DNA of 64,000 nucleotides from Saururus chinensis (taxonomy: Eukaryota > Streptophyta > Magnoliopsida > Piperales > Saururaceae): positions 17,318,685-17,382,684 of the forward strand of contig CP141140.1 in assembly GCA_035235625.1 (NCBI GenBank). Direction: 5' to 3'. The notes under the pieces are model-generated. The model was not told where the DNA came from and ran no database searches. It worked only from the letters and a program-made list of their open reading frames with translations. Shown here piece after piece: positions 35,091 through 64,000 of this stretch; position 1 is the stretch's first letter; each line of letters opens with the position of its first letter. The position numbers were made by a program, and so were the translations under genes.

Positions 35091-35835
35091 AGGCGGAGCG
35101 CGACAGTCGGTGCGTGGGTTGTATTTGAAGGGAGTTGAATGGCCCAACTCACTGAGCATGAGCCGTCACCGCACAAGTGACTACTATCGAGTCTGGAGTC
35201 TATAGACTGCTGCTGCCTGCGGGTCAAGCGAGCCGACTGTCCACGAGTCCCTCACCGAGAATGAAAGAAAAAACGAAAGGAAGAAGAGTTTTTTTTTTTT
35301 TCAACGTTGTCGGGGATGAACTGATGCGAAAAAAATGGGGTAACTGAATAAATAAAAAATATATTTTTTTTCAATTATTTGAAGGACGTAGGAGTTTAGT
35401 GAAGTATGTTAGCGTATGTACCATCGATTTAAAAAAATCGGCGCTTTTTAGACATTTCTTACGCTCAATTTACTGTTAGAGCGGAGCATGAACAATGCTA
35501 GTAAGGAGTATATGCCCATATTTTTTTAATAATAAAATTTATATAAAATAAGAATATTTAATATTTTATTATAAAAAAATATTAAAATTACAAAAAAAAA
35601 ACAAAACTATCGCAAAATTATTATATAAAATTATGGGGCTTATGCTACTAATGGTAGGTTAAGCGACAAAATTGTAACCAATTACAGGTAAGGAACATGC
35701 TTTTCCAACGCTATCAAAATTCCAAAACATTCCATTGCCAAGCTTAGCTAGTTTATTGCCACTTAGATCGATAGTGGCTTTTTAGTTGCCATAGTGGGAC
35801 CACCTACCACAAGTGTTGCCACCAGGTCAAGTTTT

Positions 35836-36110
35836 GTCAAATTTAAACCCGATGCCACTTAAGAAAAATGTAACTGGACCTAAATAAAATAAAAAATATT
35901 TTTTAAAATATTTTTAAAATTTTTTAAAATAATATTAAAAAAATTTAAAATTTATATTTATAATTATATTTGGATCAGGTTAGATCACCTAAAGTTTGAA
36001 CCCCACCCAACCCGAATAGCTATTCGGGTCAAATTTCAAAAACCAAACCCGACCCATTAGGGTCGGGTCAGGTTTTACCATATACCCGACCCAAGTGGCA
36101 TCCTTACTTG
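35836..36110 (-). mobile_element. MITE, ATGCCACTT/AGGCAACAC family (copy 2, inverted)
   Basis: The reverse complement aligns with 33068-33372, including GGTAAAACCTGACCCGACCC and TGACCCGAATAGCTATTCGG. With copy 1 it forms an inverted pair around the decarboxylase pseudogene. Confidence 0.75.
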
Positions 36111-38036
36111 CCATATGGGCATGACATGTATCTTTTATGAAAGAAAGATTAAACAAAATTTAAAATCAAAGGGAGGAAGAAGAAAAGAAGGGTATTATTT
36201 TTTTTTAAAAATGCAAATATTGTGTTTTCAATGGAGCATTTTAAAACACCCTATTGTAAGTGGTAGATAAAGATGTCGATTGACCAACGTCGAATTTCTC
36301 TAAAATCATTTGATACAAAGAGCTCTTTGAAAAGTTATATATGCCCCTTTTACCCGCATGTTACTATCTCTTACTGTAATCAAAGAAGTCAAAACTACTA
36401 TTTTAAGGGTCAGAGCGACATTGGTAAATGTGAGTTAAATCGTCATGCTAAATTACTTGTGGTAGGTCATTAGGTCAAAACCCTAGTTTTGATTCTGCTA
36501 AATATTTCAATTTTGGGGATTATGAATTTGGAACACTACAATTTGGGATAGTCATTGTCTCTTGATAGTACAATCCAACATAAAAAATTAATTAATTTTG
36601 ATTTTTAGAAATTACTATATATTGCATAATTTCCTATACAACAAGGATTAATTCCTAGGGTCATATATCGTCTAAATTGACCCAAGATGAACTTTATCTT
36701 TTGAATTAGGTCTAGGAGTCATAGTACATCGTTTTCAAAGGATTTTGGGAACAATGTAATTCGATTTGGTATTGGGAGTCATTTTTGTACACGGGCCTAT
36801 AGAATTGTAATTTATGACCTTTGAGGCTTACAAAAAATTCAATAAATCAAGGATATTAAAAAAATCTGCAAAATTAAATGGTGAAACTAACAAAATTCTG
36901 TGTTTTAAATAATTTTCTAGGGAATTCTACAAAGGAAAGGTCCAACTCTTTATATGAAAACCAATACAGTGCCAATTGGATGAATTAGGGTTTTGGAAAG
37001 ATACAACCGGTTGAATTGTCAAACCTCAAAGAAAACACTTGAAATTTTTTCATATATATATATATATATGACCACGTCATTAAGGTCCTAGAGAAAATTG
37101 GGGTAAAAAAGCTTACTCGAGGGTCAGGAATGGATCTGGTTACTCCAGTGGTGCAGTAAAAAACCGAGACAAAACTTACAAGACCATTTGACTTAATATC
37201 GATGACAAACGAAATCGCCTTTCGTCAAACACCCTTGAAACAACAAAAACATGCTTTTAAACATCACAACACATCATGATCAACCACCAATAATCATCGA
37301 TAATTCATCCTCAAGCATTCTATGTTTATAATCCATAAAAACATGCATAAAAACCATAACTTCAACATGTCATGTGGAACAAAAAACCTAACATTATGCT
37401 ATCTAAACCACAAGCAATCAGCCATCAATCATTTTTTAACCCACACAAATTATGCATAAGCAGTCAGATTATCATAAATCAATGTAGCATAAGAGTAGTC
37501 TCTTACCTCATGTTGATGTCAACTCTTCCCAACTTATAGACACAACTTTTGTTTCCCTCTATGCTATGGTTGATAGGTTTTTTGCTTCTTCAAAGACTTT
37601 ACAATGGTTGATTTGGAACTTCAGTGATCACCAAATGAACAAGGTGAAAAGAAGGGGAGTCGGGTGGTTAGAGAGAGAAAGAGAAGAGGGGGGGGCTACC
37701 ACAAGGGGAGAGAGAGGGGAGGCCTCCTTATAGAGGAGTTTCTTATTTTGGCCAGGATTCCTCGTATAGTCATTTCCCAATCTAGTTAGCAAAATATCCT
37801 CTTAATTTGTTTAGATCTTTTTCCAATTTAAAAGATACAAAATCTTAGACTAGCTTGGCACTATAGCCACTACTTGGCCGGGCCGTTCGGCCAATTTGGT
37901 ACATGTCCTTGTCCTATTTTTTGTATATTTGCCTACTTACCTTTTCAACCCATTTTCTTTCAATCAAGAACTCGTATCCTATTGTAATTCTCTTAAATAG
38001 GTCACCCCTATCCCCTACCCTTTAGTTAGGCCTTGT
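36111..38036. other. intergenic, no gene recognised
   Basis: AT-rich, with an (AT)n tract at 37053-37069. The reading frames are short and motif-free. It may include decayed retroelement DNA, but no termini are visible. Confidence 0.5.
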
Positions 38037-41000
38037 TGTGAGATCCCTAAACTTAAATCAGTTTATTTTATTCTATTTAATTACTTTTATATGGTTTAAT
38101 GTTAATTCTGATCGGTTTTGGACTATTTTTAAAATTTAAGTGGTTAACAAAGGTTATAACCAAAATAATTTTCATATTTTGAGTTTTAAGTTAATTTAAG
38201 TTATTTAAATTTTTTCTAGAATTTTTATTATTTTTTAAAAAAGTTAAAGTTTGGTGGGACTCACCATGGGCCCCACAACCAAAATTGGCATTTTAAACCC
38301 AAAATGTTCCTAATATTAAACAAGACATTAAAAAATTATTTCAGAATTTTTTATATTTTAATTTGGGTTGTAATAGCAAATTTATTCATTTTTAGTTATA
38401 AATTCTATTTGTACCCCATTATTTAACTTCATCTAACCCAACCCTTACTATATAAGGAAAGGCACAACCACTTTTTCAATTGGGAAAGGGCTGAGACATA
38501 TAACATTAGAGCCTAATCCTCATTTTCCCAAAGGAGAAAGGAGATTAAGGTAAAATTTTGCTTAATACTTCATTAATCCATTTTAGTTTCGCCTAAATCT
38601 TTCAAATCTCTTCATTAGCTTTATATCGATTTTAATTTTCACTCAAAAATTACTGATTTGGGTTTCTATTTTAAGACCTAATGTTTGGAAATTCGTTTTT
38701 AAGCTTCTTGAACCCTAGATCTACTTGTTCTTGAAGGTTTTAGGTGTTTAAAAATCGGATTTGAAAAGTATTAATGAAAAATTATGTTTTAGGTAGGTTT
38801 TGAAGGAGTTTAAGGAACCATTTCAAATCAAGAACTTGCTGGAAGGTAAGGGTTTTGTATCTGAAACTTGTTGTGATTTCGGATTTAAGATGAGGTGTTT
38901 TGCAATGGGTTACATGAACGTGTACTTTAATGGTGATTTGATAAAAACTTAATCTTTGGTGTTATTTTCTTAGGGCTTTGCATAATAATGATTAGATTTA
39001 ATATTCTGGAAGCTTTAATTGGATTATGATGGAGTTTGGGGTTTGGATTTGACGTATTAAGTTGGATTGATGGAAGTTTGGTTTGTTTTTCAAAGTGGGG
39101 GAGATGACCTAGAATCTGTTGTTATGCCGATTGAACGACCTTGCAAATTGATCGAATGGCCACATGGAATTTTAGATCGATTATAAGGTCAGCCGGCTAT
39201 GCAGGCCAATTGAATGGATATACCATAGATTTTGACTATCTTGATTCTTTTATTTTTTTTCATGTTTTTACTCTTAAATACCTTTCCAAATGTTCATGTG
39301 GAATAATTTGAGCTAGAATGAGCCACTGGAAGTGCACATTATTAATGTTAAAAATTATGAAGAGTATTTAAGTCTTGAGTAAAATTGCATGTTGTGGGCT
39401 ACGTATGTTAGGGTTGCTTATCTTAAACCTATGAGTGAATGATTCCTTATGGTTTAGGCATGATTTCAACAGGATTATAGCATGCTAATGAACTGGTATG
39501 TCATATGACATGGTTAAATTATGGGTGAATGAGAGTACTATGTCTAGACTCAAGTGTGGTGTGAATATGCTTACATATGTTTAGCACATGGTTACGTTTG
39601 ACTTGATTGATGATTTTCGATGGTTTTCACCCATGATTTCTATTGGAATCCACGATTAAATATTAATGTGCATGTGTACTATGATGGTGAGTTAATCACA
39701 AGACATGCTTATAACTAGATGTTTCTACCATGTACACACACATGTGGGGGAATGATTATGATGATGTCTAGTATCGTGATTATAAATAATGCATTAGGGG
39801 TTGATGAGAGCACTTATCATGAATTAGGATTCATGTATATCTTACCCACGTATGTACCATGTTATATGTATCATGAAACAAATTTCCCATTGAAACTTTA
39901 TTGAGATTAGCCGGGTTTGATCCATTGGATGCAATGTTGTGAAATTGCCCGCCGGATTAATCAACCATTGGCTTAATTGGAACTTAGTTAGTCCAAAAGG
40001 ACATGATTACAATTTAAGTTCCTATGTGGAACATATATACTCCCCGAGTTTAGTCGATCTAAATTGTTAATGTGGCTGAGATGTATTTATTGAGACCGTC
40101 AAACTTGGACCATGAGAATCCAGAGTAGTATGCCTTTGTGCACTGGCTACTACGTGTTTTAGTTAATTCGGACTCTCCCACCCAGAGATGTTTGGAGCGA
40201 ACACATTACTCTAGTTAATTCGGACGTTCCTGGCCTAGACTGTCCAGAGCGAGCAAACCTGCTCTAGTTAATTCAGACTTCCCGTGTGGATTGTCCAGAG
40301 CCAGCAGAGGGCCTGACTACCCCTACACCCTAGTTTTCTATATGGAATTCAGATAGTGTCTAAAGCAGGCAATGCCCTAGGTTTCCAGATATGAAATTGA
40401 ATTACGTCTAGAGCAGGTGATATGAATTGCATTCCTCATATGATTGTATTCCTCTCCATGATAGAGACATTCACCATTTGATTATAATGCATATGTATGA
40501 GATAATATAATACCCAGATTACATAGGTTGTGTAAGGATATTTAAGAATTATGTGACACATGTAGATGCGATTTATTATGCATGATATTGATGTAGTGTG
40601 ATTTAGACACTTGTCGTGTAGGTGAATGAGCTATGGAATGTATGAGATTGATATGAATGTATGATCTAAATGGTGTGAATGAGGCACTATTATGCAAGTT
40701 TATGTGATACGATCGCATAATCAGAAAGTATGTGAAAGACATTTCTCATGCTGTTTATGGTGATATTATGCTTAATTTGATTAAATATGTAGTCGGGCAG
40801 GATCCTCTGTTTGAGGAACGATCGAGGAGAGCATGGGAGTAGGCATAGATGCCTCTAGTCATTGTTATGTTTTTCTTATTTACTCTGTTATGATAATAGA
40901 ACATCATGTATAGTGGTTCTTATTTTCAGACTTGTGTATGCCTTATGTTTTTAAATATGTTTGAGACTTTTAATTCGAGCCTTGTGTGTTGGCTCAATAT

Positions 41001-41233
41001 TCTAAGTATGTGGGTATAAGACTTGTGCACTAGTTTAGAGCTAAAGTCTTATTTTGTTCTACTTTTTACTCTTGCTTAAAGGGCTGTGGTGCCTAACTCC
41101 GCTAGCTAAACTGCCCATATGAGAGGCTAAGTCTTCTGCTATATGTTAATCTCTCTCAATTCTGTCGCCCCTGCGCACTTGACCGGCCCTTGGACTGGGT
41201 TCGGCTCGGGTTGGGCAGTGTCAAGGTGTGACA
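38037..41233 (+). mobile_element. long solo LTR (copy 4)
   Basis: TGTGAGATCCCTAAAC...CAAGGTGTGACA, 3197 bp, with TTGT directly on both sides (38033-38036 and 41234-41237). TATATAAGG at 38449-38457. It is the most diverged member: the GATCGA blocks (39125-39225) and the hairpin array (40018 onward) are eroded. The first hairpin GTTCC-TATGT-GGAAC (40018-40032) and a GTGT/ACAC hairpin (40603-40617) remain. Confidence 0.88.
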
Positions 41234-42240
41234 TTGTTAGTAAGTAAGTTTTGATGAATCTTGTCCGTCCATGGGTATACTCTTGTACGCTGGTCACTCA
41301 GGTCAAGTAGTGTAGGCAGGTTTACTAACTTACTAGAAATATACCCTTTGGTCAAAGTGATGTATTTTTCCTTTTTTGAACCTTCAATTAGGGGTTTTGG
41401 GTTTCAAATAGCCGAGATGAATAAGTTAACCGTGAAATCCCAAACACTAGGCTTAAATTAAGAAAGTTCCTCCCCCCAACCATTAATGGTTAAGGGGTCA
41501 ATTTTAAGTTTTCGTAAATAGTCCAATTTAACTTAACAATTCTTATTTCTCTCCTACAATTTGATTATCAAAAGAAAATTCTTCAATAATTTTGGGGTGT
41601 TACACTTTTAGATCACTTAAATTGAGTCAAATGGAGCCATAAATATGGGACAATTTTTTTCCAAATGAAACTATTAATATGTGACAAAGGGAGTAATAAC
41701 TATAAATCATAATTTGGAGATATGTCATATGTTTGAAAACACCGATCATTGCACAAGACTTATTTTAGTCGAGTATTTGCTTTGGTTTAAAAAAAATCAG
41801 TTAAAAAATGCATTTTTGCACTTTGATATGATTTATGAAGGATTCAAAAATCTTGAGTTGTGACAATAAAGATGGAGAAGTATAGTCAGGCAGGTTCTAG
41901 CCTCTTTTTGGAGAAGTATTTTGTAAGAGTAAATTATATTTATGCCCACCTTTTGGAAAGTATTCCATAAGAATAAATTACATTTAGAACGTCCTACGAC
42001 CTTGGACAAAATTAGACTTACATCTCTTAACATTTCAAAAACTATACACATACCTTGTTGTTAACAAAACTATTATTAATATTCGCAAACAATGAAAATA
42101 TAGCTAATGTGTAACATAATTATACTTACATTTTTCATATTAAAAAATTACACTTGCACCCCTAATGTTGCTTGCCAAAAAAATTCTTAATATTTAAAAT
42201 TTCTCAATTTGTACTTATAGCTAACATGTTTTATAGTATT
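41234..42240. other. intergenic DNA with a truncated MITE
   Basis: Bases 41590-41697 keep the right half of the TTAATAGCTCCATTT MITE family, ending in GTGACAAAGGGAGTA, with the left end missing. The rest is AT-rich with no gene seen. Confidence 0.5.
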
Positions 42241-43015
42241 TAGGGGTGTTAACAAGCTGAACTCAAATTATTCAAGCTCGACTTGAAGCTTGAACAAGCT
42301 TGAAAGATCCAGCTCGAACTTTGCTTGAACTGAAAATTTAAAGCTCGACTCAAGCTCAAACTCGAACTTCAATGTGTAAATTACAAGCCCAGCTCGATAT
42401 GGGTTTGAACCCAAAAAAAAACTATATCTAAAGTATATAAAGTATCCTTTATAATAAGATATTTTTGGCATTAAATAATAATATATATACTTCAACAAAT
42501 ATTACTAATGCACCTTAAATAGCTGAGTATAGTCACTAGTGAACAAAAAATACAACAAATAAGTTTTAGTTGCATATACTCCAAAATGGTAGCATTATCA
42601 TTTTCTTGCTTTATATATGTCTAAATTACACAAAAAATACAAAAAAAATAGAAACCCAATTAAAGACCCTTGGTATGCCTAAAACAAATTCAAAAGTACA
42701 TGTACAATGAGAAACAAGAAACTAAGGTAAGTGGAATAAAGATAATGATAACTTCATAAGTATTTATGGTATAGAATAAATCCAATTGTGTTTTTTTTAT
42801 GATTAGGTTAAGACTTGGGAGTTAGGACGTTATGTTATCTCCTCAGTCATCAATTTTTGTTTCAAACTTTGTAAGAGTTATTGAGTATCTTAGTGTAATA
42901 TTCTGTGAAATTAATATATTTAGATATGTTAATAACTTGATATATTTTTTTTAGTTATATTTTTATGATATTTGTTAATTTTAATACACACCACATGTGT
43001 AGTGTATGTATATAT

Positions 43016-43123
43016 ACACTCCCTATGTCATAAATTAATAGCTCTATTTGGTTTTTTAAAATGAACTAAAATTAGTTTATTTTAAAAATTCGAATGGATC
43101 TATTAACGTGGGACAAAGGGAAT
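43016..43123. mobile_element. MITE of the TTAATAGCTCCATTT family, nested
   Basis: CACTCCCTATGTCATAAATT at the left and ACGTGGGACAAAGGGAATA at the right form imperfect inverted ends around 'AGCTCTATTTGG...CGAATGGATCTATT'. Confidence 0.7.
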
Positions 43124-43170
43124 ATATTAATGTTAGTGTCTCCAAAATTTTTATTTTTTAAAAACATATG

Positions 43171-43372
43171 CTCCCTCCGTCTTAAATTAATAGCTCCACT
43201 CTGGTAAAAAATTTTGTTTCATATTAGTAGCTTTATTTTGTTCAATTTAAGTAACTGGATACTTAAAATATAGTAGCATAAGCTTATTTCCCCTTCTGTT
43301 AGATATAGGTTCCACCATTCATTGAAAACTACTATTTTTTTAAATGTAACTATTAATATAGAGTGGAGGTAG
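43171..43372. mobile_element. MITE of the TTAATAGCTCCATTT family, nested
   Basis: CTCCCTCCGTCTTAAATT at the left is matched by ATAGAGTGGAGGTAG at the right. Confidence 0.7.
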
Positions 43373-43524
43373 TATCATATATAGAAATTATATATCAATT
43401 ATAATTAATGAAGATATATATTATATATAATACATATATGATAGATGGTATTGATATATAAGTGTGATTGTATGCTTTATATAGATGTCATAAATTCATA
43501 TTTAAATTAATAATTATGTCTACA

Positions 43525-43525
<1 letters not shown>

Positions 43526-43565
<40 letters not shown>

Positions 43566-43566
43566 C
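43526..43566. repeat. (AT)n(GT)n microsatellite
   Basis: A compound dinucleotide tract inside the 1.5-kb MITE. Confidence 0.92.
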
Positions 43567-43753
43567 ATATATTATTTATTTTATATATACTTACGAAATC
43601 ATATTCGAGTTTGAGTTTGAGCTTGAGTGAGTATGAGTCGAGTTTAAGTTTCATTCGAGTTAAATTGAGTTGAACATGGCATGCTTGAACTTGATTCAAG
43701 CTTGAGTTGAGCATGACCTACTCGACAACAGGTTCGGCTCTTTACCAACCCTA

Positions 43754-44471
43754 ATTATTAGTATTAAAAATTTAATAAATAAAAATACTTTAAAAATATA
43801 GAAAACTAAAAACTTGTTTTATAAATTATTAATAATTTTATTTCTTAATTTTTTTAAGAAAAAATTCACTTATGCTCCGATGGGTTTTTTCTAACGAAAA
43901 GTATGACAACTTTGTGAATTACCCATAAAGTCCACATAATTTATATTTATGGATAAATTTACCCTTTTGTTATTATTTTTTTCTTTACTTTTGCCTTTCT
44001 TTTTCTTCCTCCCTCCAAATTGTTGCTTCTTTTTTTTCCTCTGTCCTAATCTTTGCTACATGCTCTAAGCCTCATTCTCCATCTCCCTCTCCCTCTCCGT
44101 ATGCGGCAGCTTTGGCTCCTCCTCTACCATGCCCTTCACTACTGCGTCCTCCTCCCTTGACTACAAGCCCCTTATCGCCCCCGCTGATGCCCTTTTTATC
44201 CTTGACAAACACTTCCTCCTAGACAATGACCCCGCTATCACCATCACTACTAAAAATCCCTCATAATAAAGATAATAAATACTTACTCTATTTATATATA
44301 ATAAATAAACTAAATATTCACTCTCTTTGTTAAGTAAATATTTACGATTTCTAGTGTCATTCGCTGCCGGTTTTGAGTGCAAAATACCAAATACAATATA
44401 TTACCCAAGCAACCCTCCTGCGGCAAAACTGGCGTTTGGGCGATTGGTCTTGCTGGCGTCGAGCTCCGATA
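43754..44471. other. intergenic, no gene identified
   Basis: AT-rich to 43980, then pyrimidine-rich. A plus-strand reading near 44131-44265 (LDYKPLIAPADALFILDKHF) looks protein-like and ends in two stops. I cannot assign it. Confidence 0.35.
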
Positions 44472-44690
44472 CTAGCTGACAAGGGAGAAGAGGGTAGCCT
44501 CATTTGGGGGCCAGCCGTGTTTGAGCGGGAAGGGGGAACATAGAAGGAAGGCCTGGACGTTGCAGAGGATGCAGAGCTCCCACAGCTTCTTCACGTTGGC
44601 TTTCCCCTTGAGCAGATGCTGCTGCTCAGTCATTGTCACCATCTTCTTGGTCTTCTTCATCACCTTCTTGTTGTAGTCCGTCTTGCTTTC
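44472..44690 (-). pseudogene. type I (M-gamma, AGL80-like) MADS-box fragment
   Basis: The minus-strand reading contains KGKANVKKLWELCILCNVQA followed by LLCSPF and, nine residues later, WPPNEAT. It lines up with the second half of the M-gamma MADS box (KKxxELSTLCGVxAxxIxYSP...WP). The N-terminal MARxKxKL and the DNA-contact helix start are missing or altered, and a stop follows at 44472-44474. In intact genes this is an imprinted or reproductive transcription-factor family. Only about 60 residues remain, so this is a remnant. Identification rests on motif spacing alone. Confidence 0.5.
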
Positions 44691-45342
44691 CGCCTTTGTG
44701 GATTCACCGTTCTGATGGAGAGACGGGAGAGGATAGAAGATACTACTTTACTTGTAATACATAAATTACTTGTAATCCAGAAAAGGAAAGCCGACGACTA
44801 TTTCCAGAAGGTCAAGTTTTCGATCCTGGGGCATAGGTGCATTTTTCTAACTATGATGGGTGAATATAATTATTGTAAATATTTAATGTTAAAGTGTAAA
44901 GAGGTATTTTTATTATTTTGGAACAAATTATTAAAGGCTTATTTAGCAGAAGTAGTTTAAGTGTAGTTTTTGAAATATCAATGAGGCTAGATGTTGTTTT
45001 GCATAAAGTCCACGGGTCTAATAAGTGTAATTTAACCCAAAATTTGTGCAGGCGGGTCTAAGCAGAATTTCAAGTTTCTATAACATAAACCAGTTGGATC
45101 CATTAGACAACCCGAACCAGATGAACCGGTTTTTAATCTGCACGTCTCAATCGCCGAGCGGCCCATCCTCACCGGTTCCTTTTTCTTTTTTCAAATGAAA
45201 TCCTCACCGGTTCTTAGTTCTTGGGCAATTCGGTCACGAAACCAAGCCGGCCAAAGCCGATCACCGCAGAACCGGGCTGAATCGGCCTCTTTGGGCCGAT
45301 TTAAAACCCTGAAGCTTCTTCTCCCCCTCGAAGTTTTAGAAG

Positions 45343-62562
<17,220 letters not shown>

Positions 62563-64000
62563 CCTCCCGCTGGTGAGATTACTATCCAAGAATGTTGTTG
62601 TAAAAATAATCATAAATTTTGTATACAATATTTGACAAGAGAAAAGTTAATATGTGCCGGACGCCCAGCACATTGCCGTCGGATTGTCATCTGACCGCTT
62701 GCTGGGCAGGTTGTGATAAAAACCTACCTGCTCCTTAAGTAACATGGAACTCACAGCCCATATGCTGTCTGTCTGGTGCTGCACATAATAACGGGGCTCT
62801 ATTTGACAATTAAGACTATGTTATAAAAATATCAGATGTATGAAATTGCACTCGTGGATGTTTTGGCACTGAATCTGACCTGGAGGGATAGCCATGGCAA
62901 CCATTTATCAGTTGTCTAGACTTTATTATAGCCAATTGAATTGGATTTAACTTAAATCAGTATGTTGTAGATACCTGGCACACTGTATAGCAATCTGCCG
63001 TAGATATTTGGTATATTGTTCTTTGTTTCCTTATCAATCACCATCAGCACCTAACCGAACGGTAATTGCCAAGTGTGCCCTACCTCGGCAGTCAGGAAGA
63101 ACTTACCTTGACCGGAGAATTCTCCTGTGCTATAGCACCATTGTACACCATTTGTTAACCAAATGGGGTGCTGCGATTTAACCCAAGTTGCATACTTCTT
63201 GTGAAGCTCACTTAGGCTTGCTACTTGCCTTCCTAATAGTTTTATACAAAAGAATATTAAATTTATGGTAGGAAAAAATGAGCTCGTTACTTGATATTAA
63301 TAATGTCTTGAGACCTGACATTGTTTTTTTGTAGAACTTTAATTTGTTTGATAGTTGGAAGTGTTTTTTATGCTCTGCTCTGACAATGAGCAGGTGAATG
63401 TCTGTGAAGTGTTCCTTACGCTCGGTTCACGATGAGCAGGACTGAAACGCTTCCTTGATAACTTAGGCTATTATTTAAAAACAATTGATAGAGTTCTAAG
63501 AAAGCTGGCGAGATAGGGCGTTCTCCCTGTTTGATGATGTCGACAGTGGGCATTAACACTGTTGTAATAAGTTGAGAGAAGAGTTTTTCATGTTCTCCTC
63601 CGATAATAAGCCCGTAAGGAATGTATGCCAATGTTATCTCTAGTACTAGTAGTGTTAGCATGTGTACCATCGATCTACTAGTATGTGAGTTTTTATGCGT
63701 GTTTTTTACATTAGGTTCATTGTTAGAATGAACTATTAAAAATGTTTCTTAAGTTGAGAGATAAGCCAATAAATATTCTTTCTTTGTCTTGAAATAAGTG
63801 TCCTATTTAGTTTTTAAAAATAAATTAATAATAAAATGGGATATTTATTTCAACACGGAGGGAGTATGGTTCTTTTACTAGAAAATTGCAGAAGCTTTGG
63901 CAAAACCGTGTTTGGGAGTTGGAGAAACCAAAATGTTTTAGAGTGGTTGTCTAGTGAAAGGACAGATACACTGAACTAAAAGGCTATAAGATGTGTGGAA
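62563..64000. other. TGS1 3' flank
   Basis: No further gene recognised. The minus frame 63416-63670 (84 codons) has no known motif. TGTTAGCATGTGTACCATCGAT at 63655-63675 resembles 35408-35430, a shared anonymous repeat. Confidence 0.5.
63774..63866. mobile_element. Stowaway-like MITE
   Basis: TTCTTTCTTTGTCTTGAAAT at the left and ATTTCAACACGGAGGGAG at the right are imperfect inverted ends, with TA outside. Confidence 0.7.

Larger units (their letters stand above)
42241..43753. mobile_element. hAT-like MITE, about 1.5 kb, with two smaller MITEs inside
   Basis: Left end TAGGGGTGTTAACAAGCTGA; right end, read inward, TAGGGTTGGTAAAGAGCCGA. Flanking TAGTATT occurs at 42234-42240 and, five bases off the right end, at 43759-43765; this suggests an 8-bp-type duplication altered afterwards. 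AAGCTCGA/TTGAGCTTGAG subrepeats occur near both ends. 43016-43123 and 43171-43372 inside it are separate MITEs. No transposase seen. Confidence 0.7.

Overview
This is nuclear DNA of a flowering plant. The genes have introns with GT-AG borders (and one apparent GC-AG). The encoded proteins belong to plant families: an ABI5/ABF-type group A bZIP factor, a DYW-class pentatricopeptide repeat (PPR) protein, and the WW-containing plant form of trimethylguanosine synthase. Most of the rest is transposable-element DNA. I cannot name the species from the sequence. A broken tyrosine/aromatic-amino-acid decarboxylase copy and the large long-LTR load suggest a non-grass angiosperm with a sizeable genome.

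Three genes look intact, all on the + strand. The bZIP factor has four coding exons (24683-27207). TGS1 has its first coding exon at 45343 and its stop at 62562. An intronless DYW-PPR gene resembling Arabidopsis EMB2758 (45692-48013) lies wholly inside TGS1 intron 1, on the same strand. TGS1 intron 2 is swollen to about 7.6 kb by a LINE tail, two small solo LTRs, a decayed Ty3/gypsy element and a further solo LTR inserted in its integrase. Broken genes are an inverted, decayed copy of the PPR gene (about 3165-5397, minus), a decarboxylase fragment (about 34577-35090), a type I MADS-like fragment (about 44472-44690, minus) and a frameshifted copy of TGS1 exon 1 (49278-49359).

Layout. 1-7.3 kb: anonymous DNA, a hAT-type MITE, the PPR pseudogene and Stowaway-like MITEs. 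7.3-23.2 kb: a nested transposon block in which two roughly 0.7-kb direct repeats bracket older repeat DNA. That DNA contains a solo LTR with a same-family solo LTR inside it, and the right-hand direct repeat holds a Harbinger-type MITE that itself holds a third solo LTR. 23.2-27.2 kb: bZIP gene and promoter. 27-38 kb: intergenic DNA, a hAT MITE split by a solo LTR, further MITEs and the decarboxylase pseudogene. 38.0-41.2 kb: a fourth member of the long LTR family. 41-45 kb: MITEs and the MADS-like fragment. 45-62.6 kb: TGS1 with the nested PPR gene. 62.6-64 kb: 3' flank.

Nearly every LTR is solo and most carry a readable target-site duplication, so unequal recombination has removed most internal regions. 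The most unusual signal is in the four related 3.2-3.6 kb LTRs (11089, 14017, 19148, 38037). Downstream of a TATA box each carries paired GATCGA-type blocks. Most then carry a run of short inverted repeats with a constant TGTGT loop and changing but complementary stems, followed by a 55-59-bp minisatellite that also contains a hairpin. Stems differ between units and between copies while pairing is largely kept, which is the pattern expected of selected RNA or DNA structure. All identifications are from reading sequence and remembered family features; no database or folding program was run.
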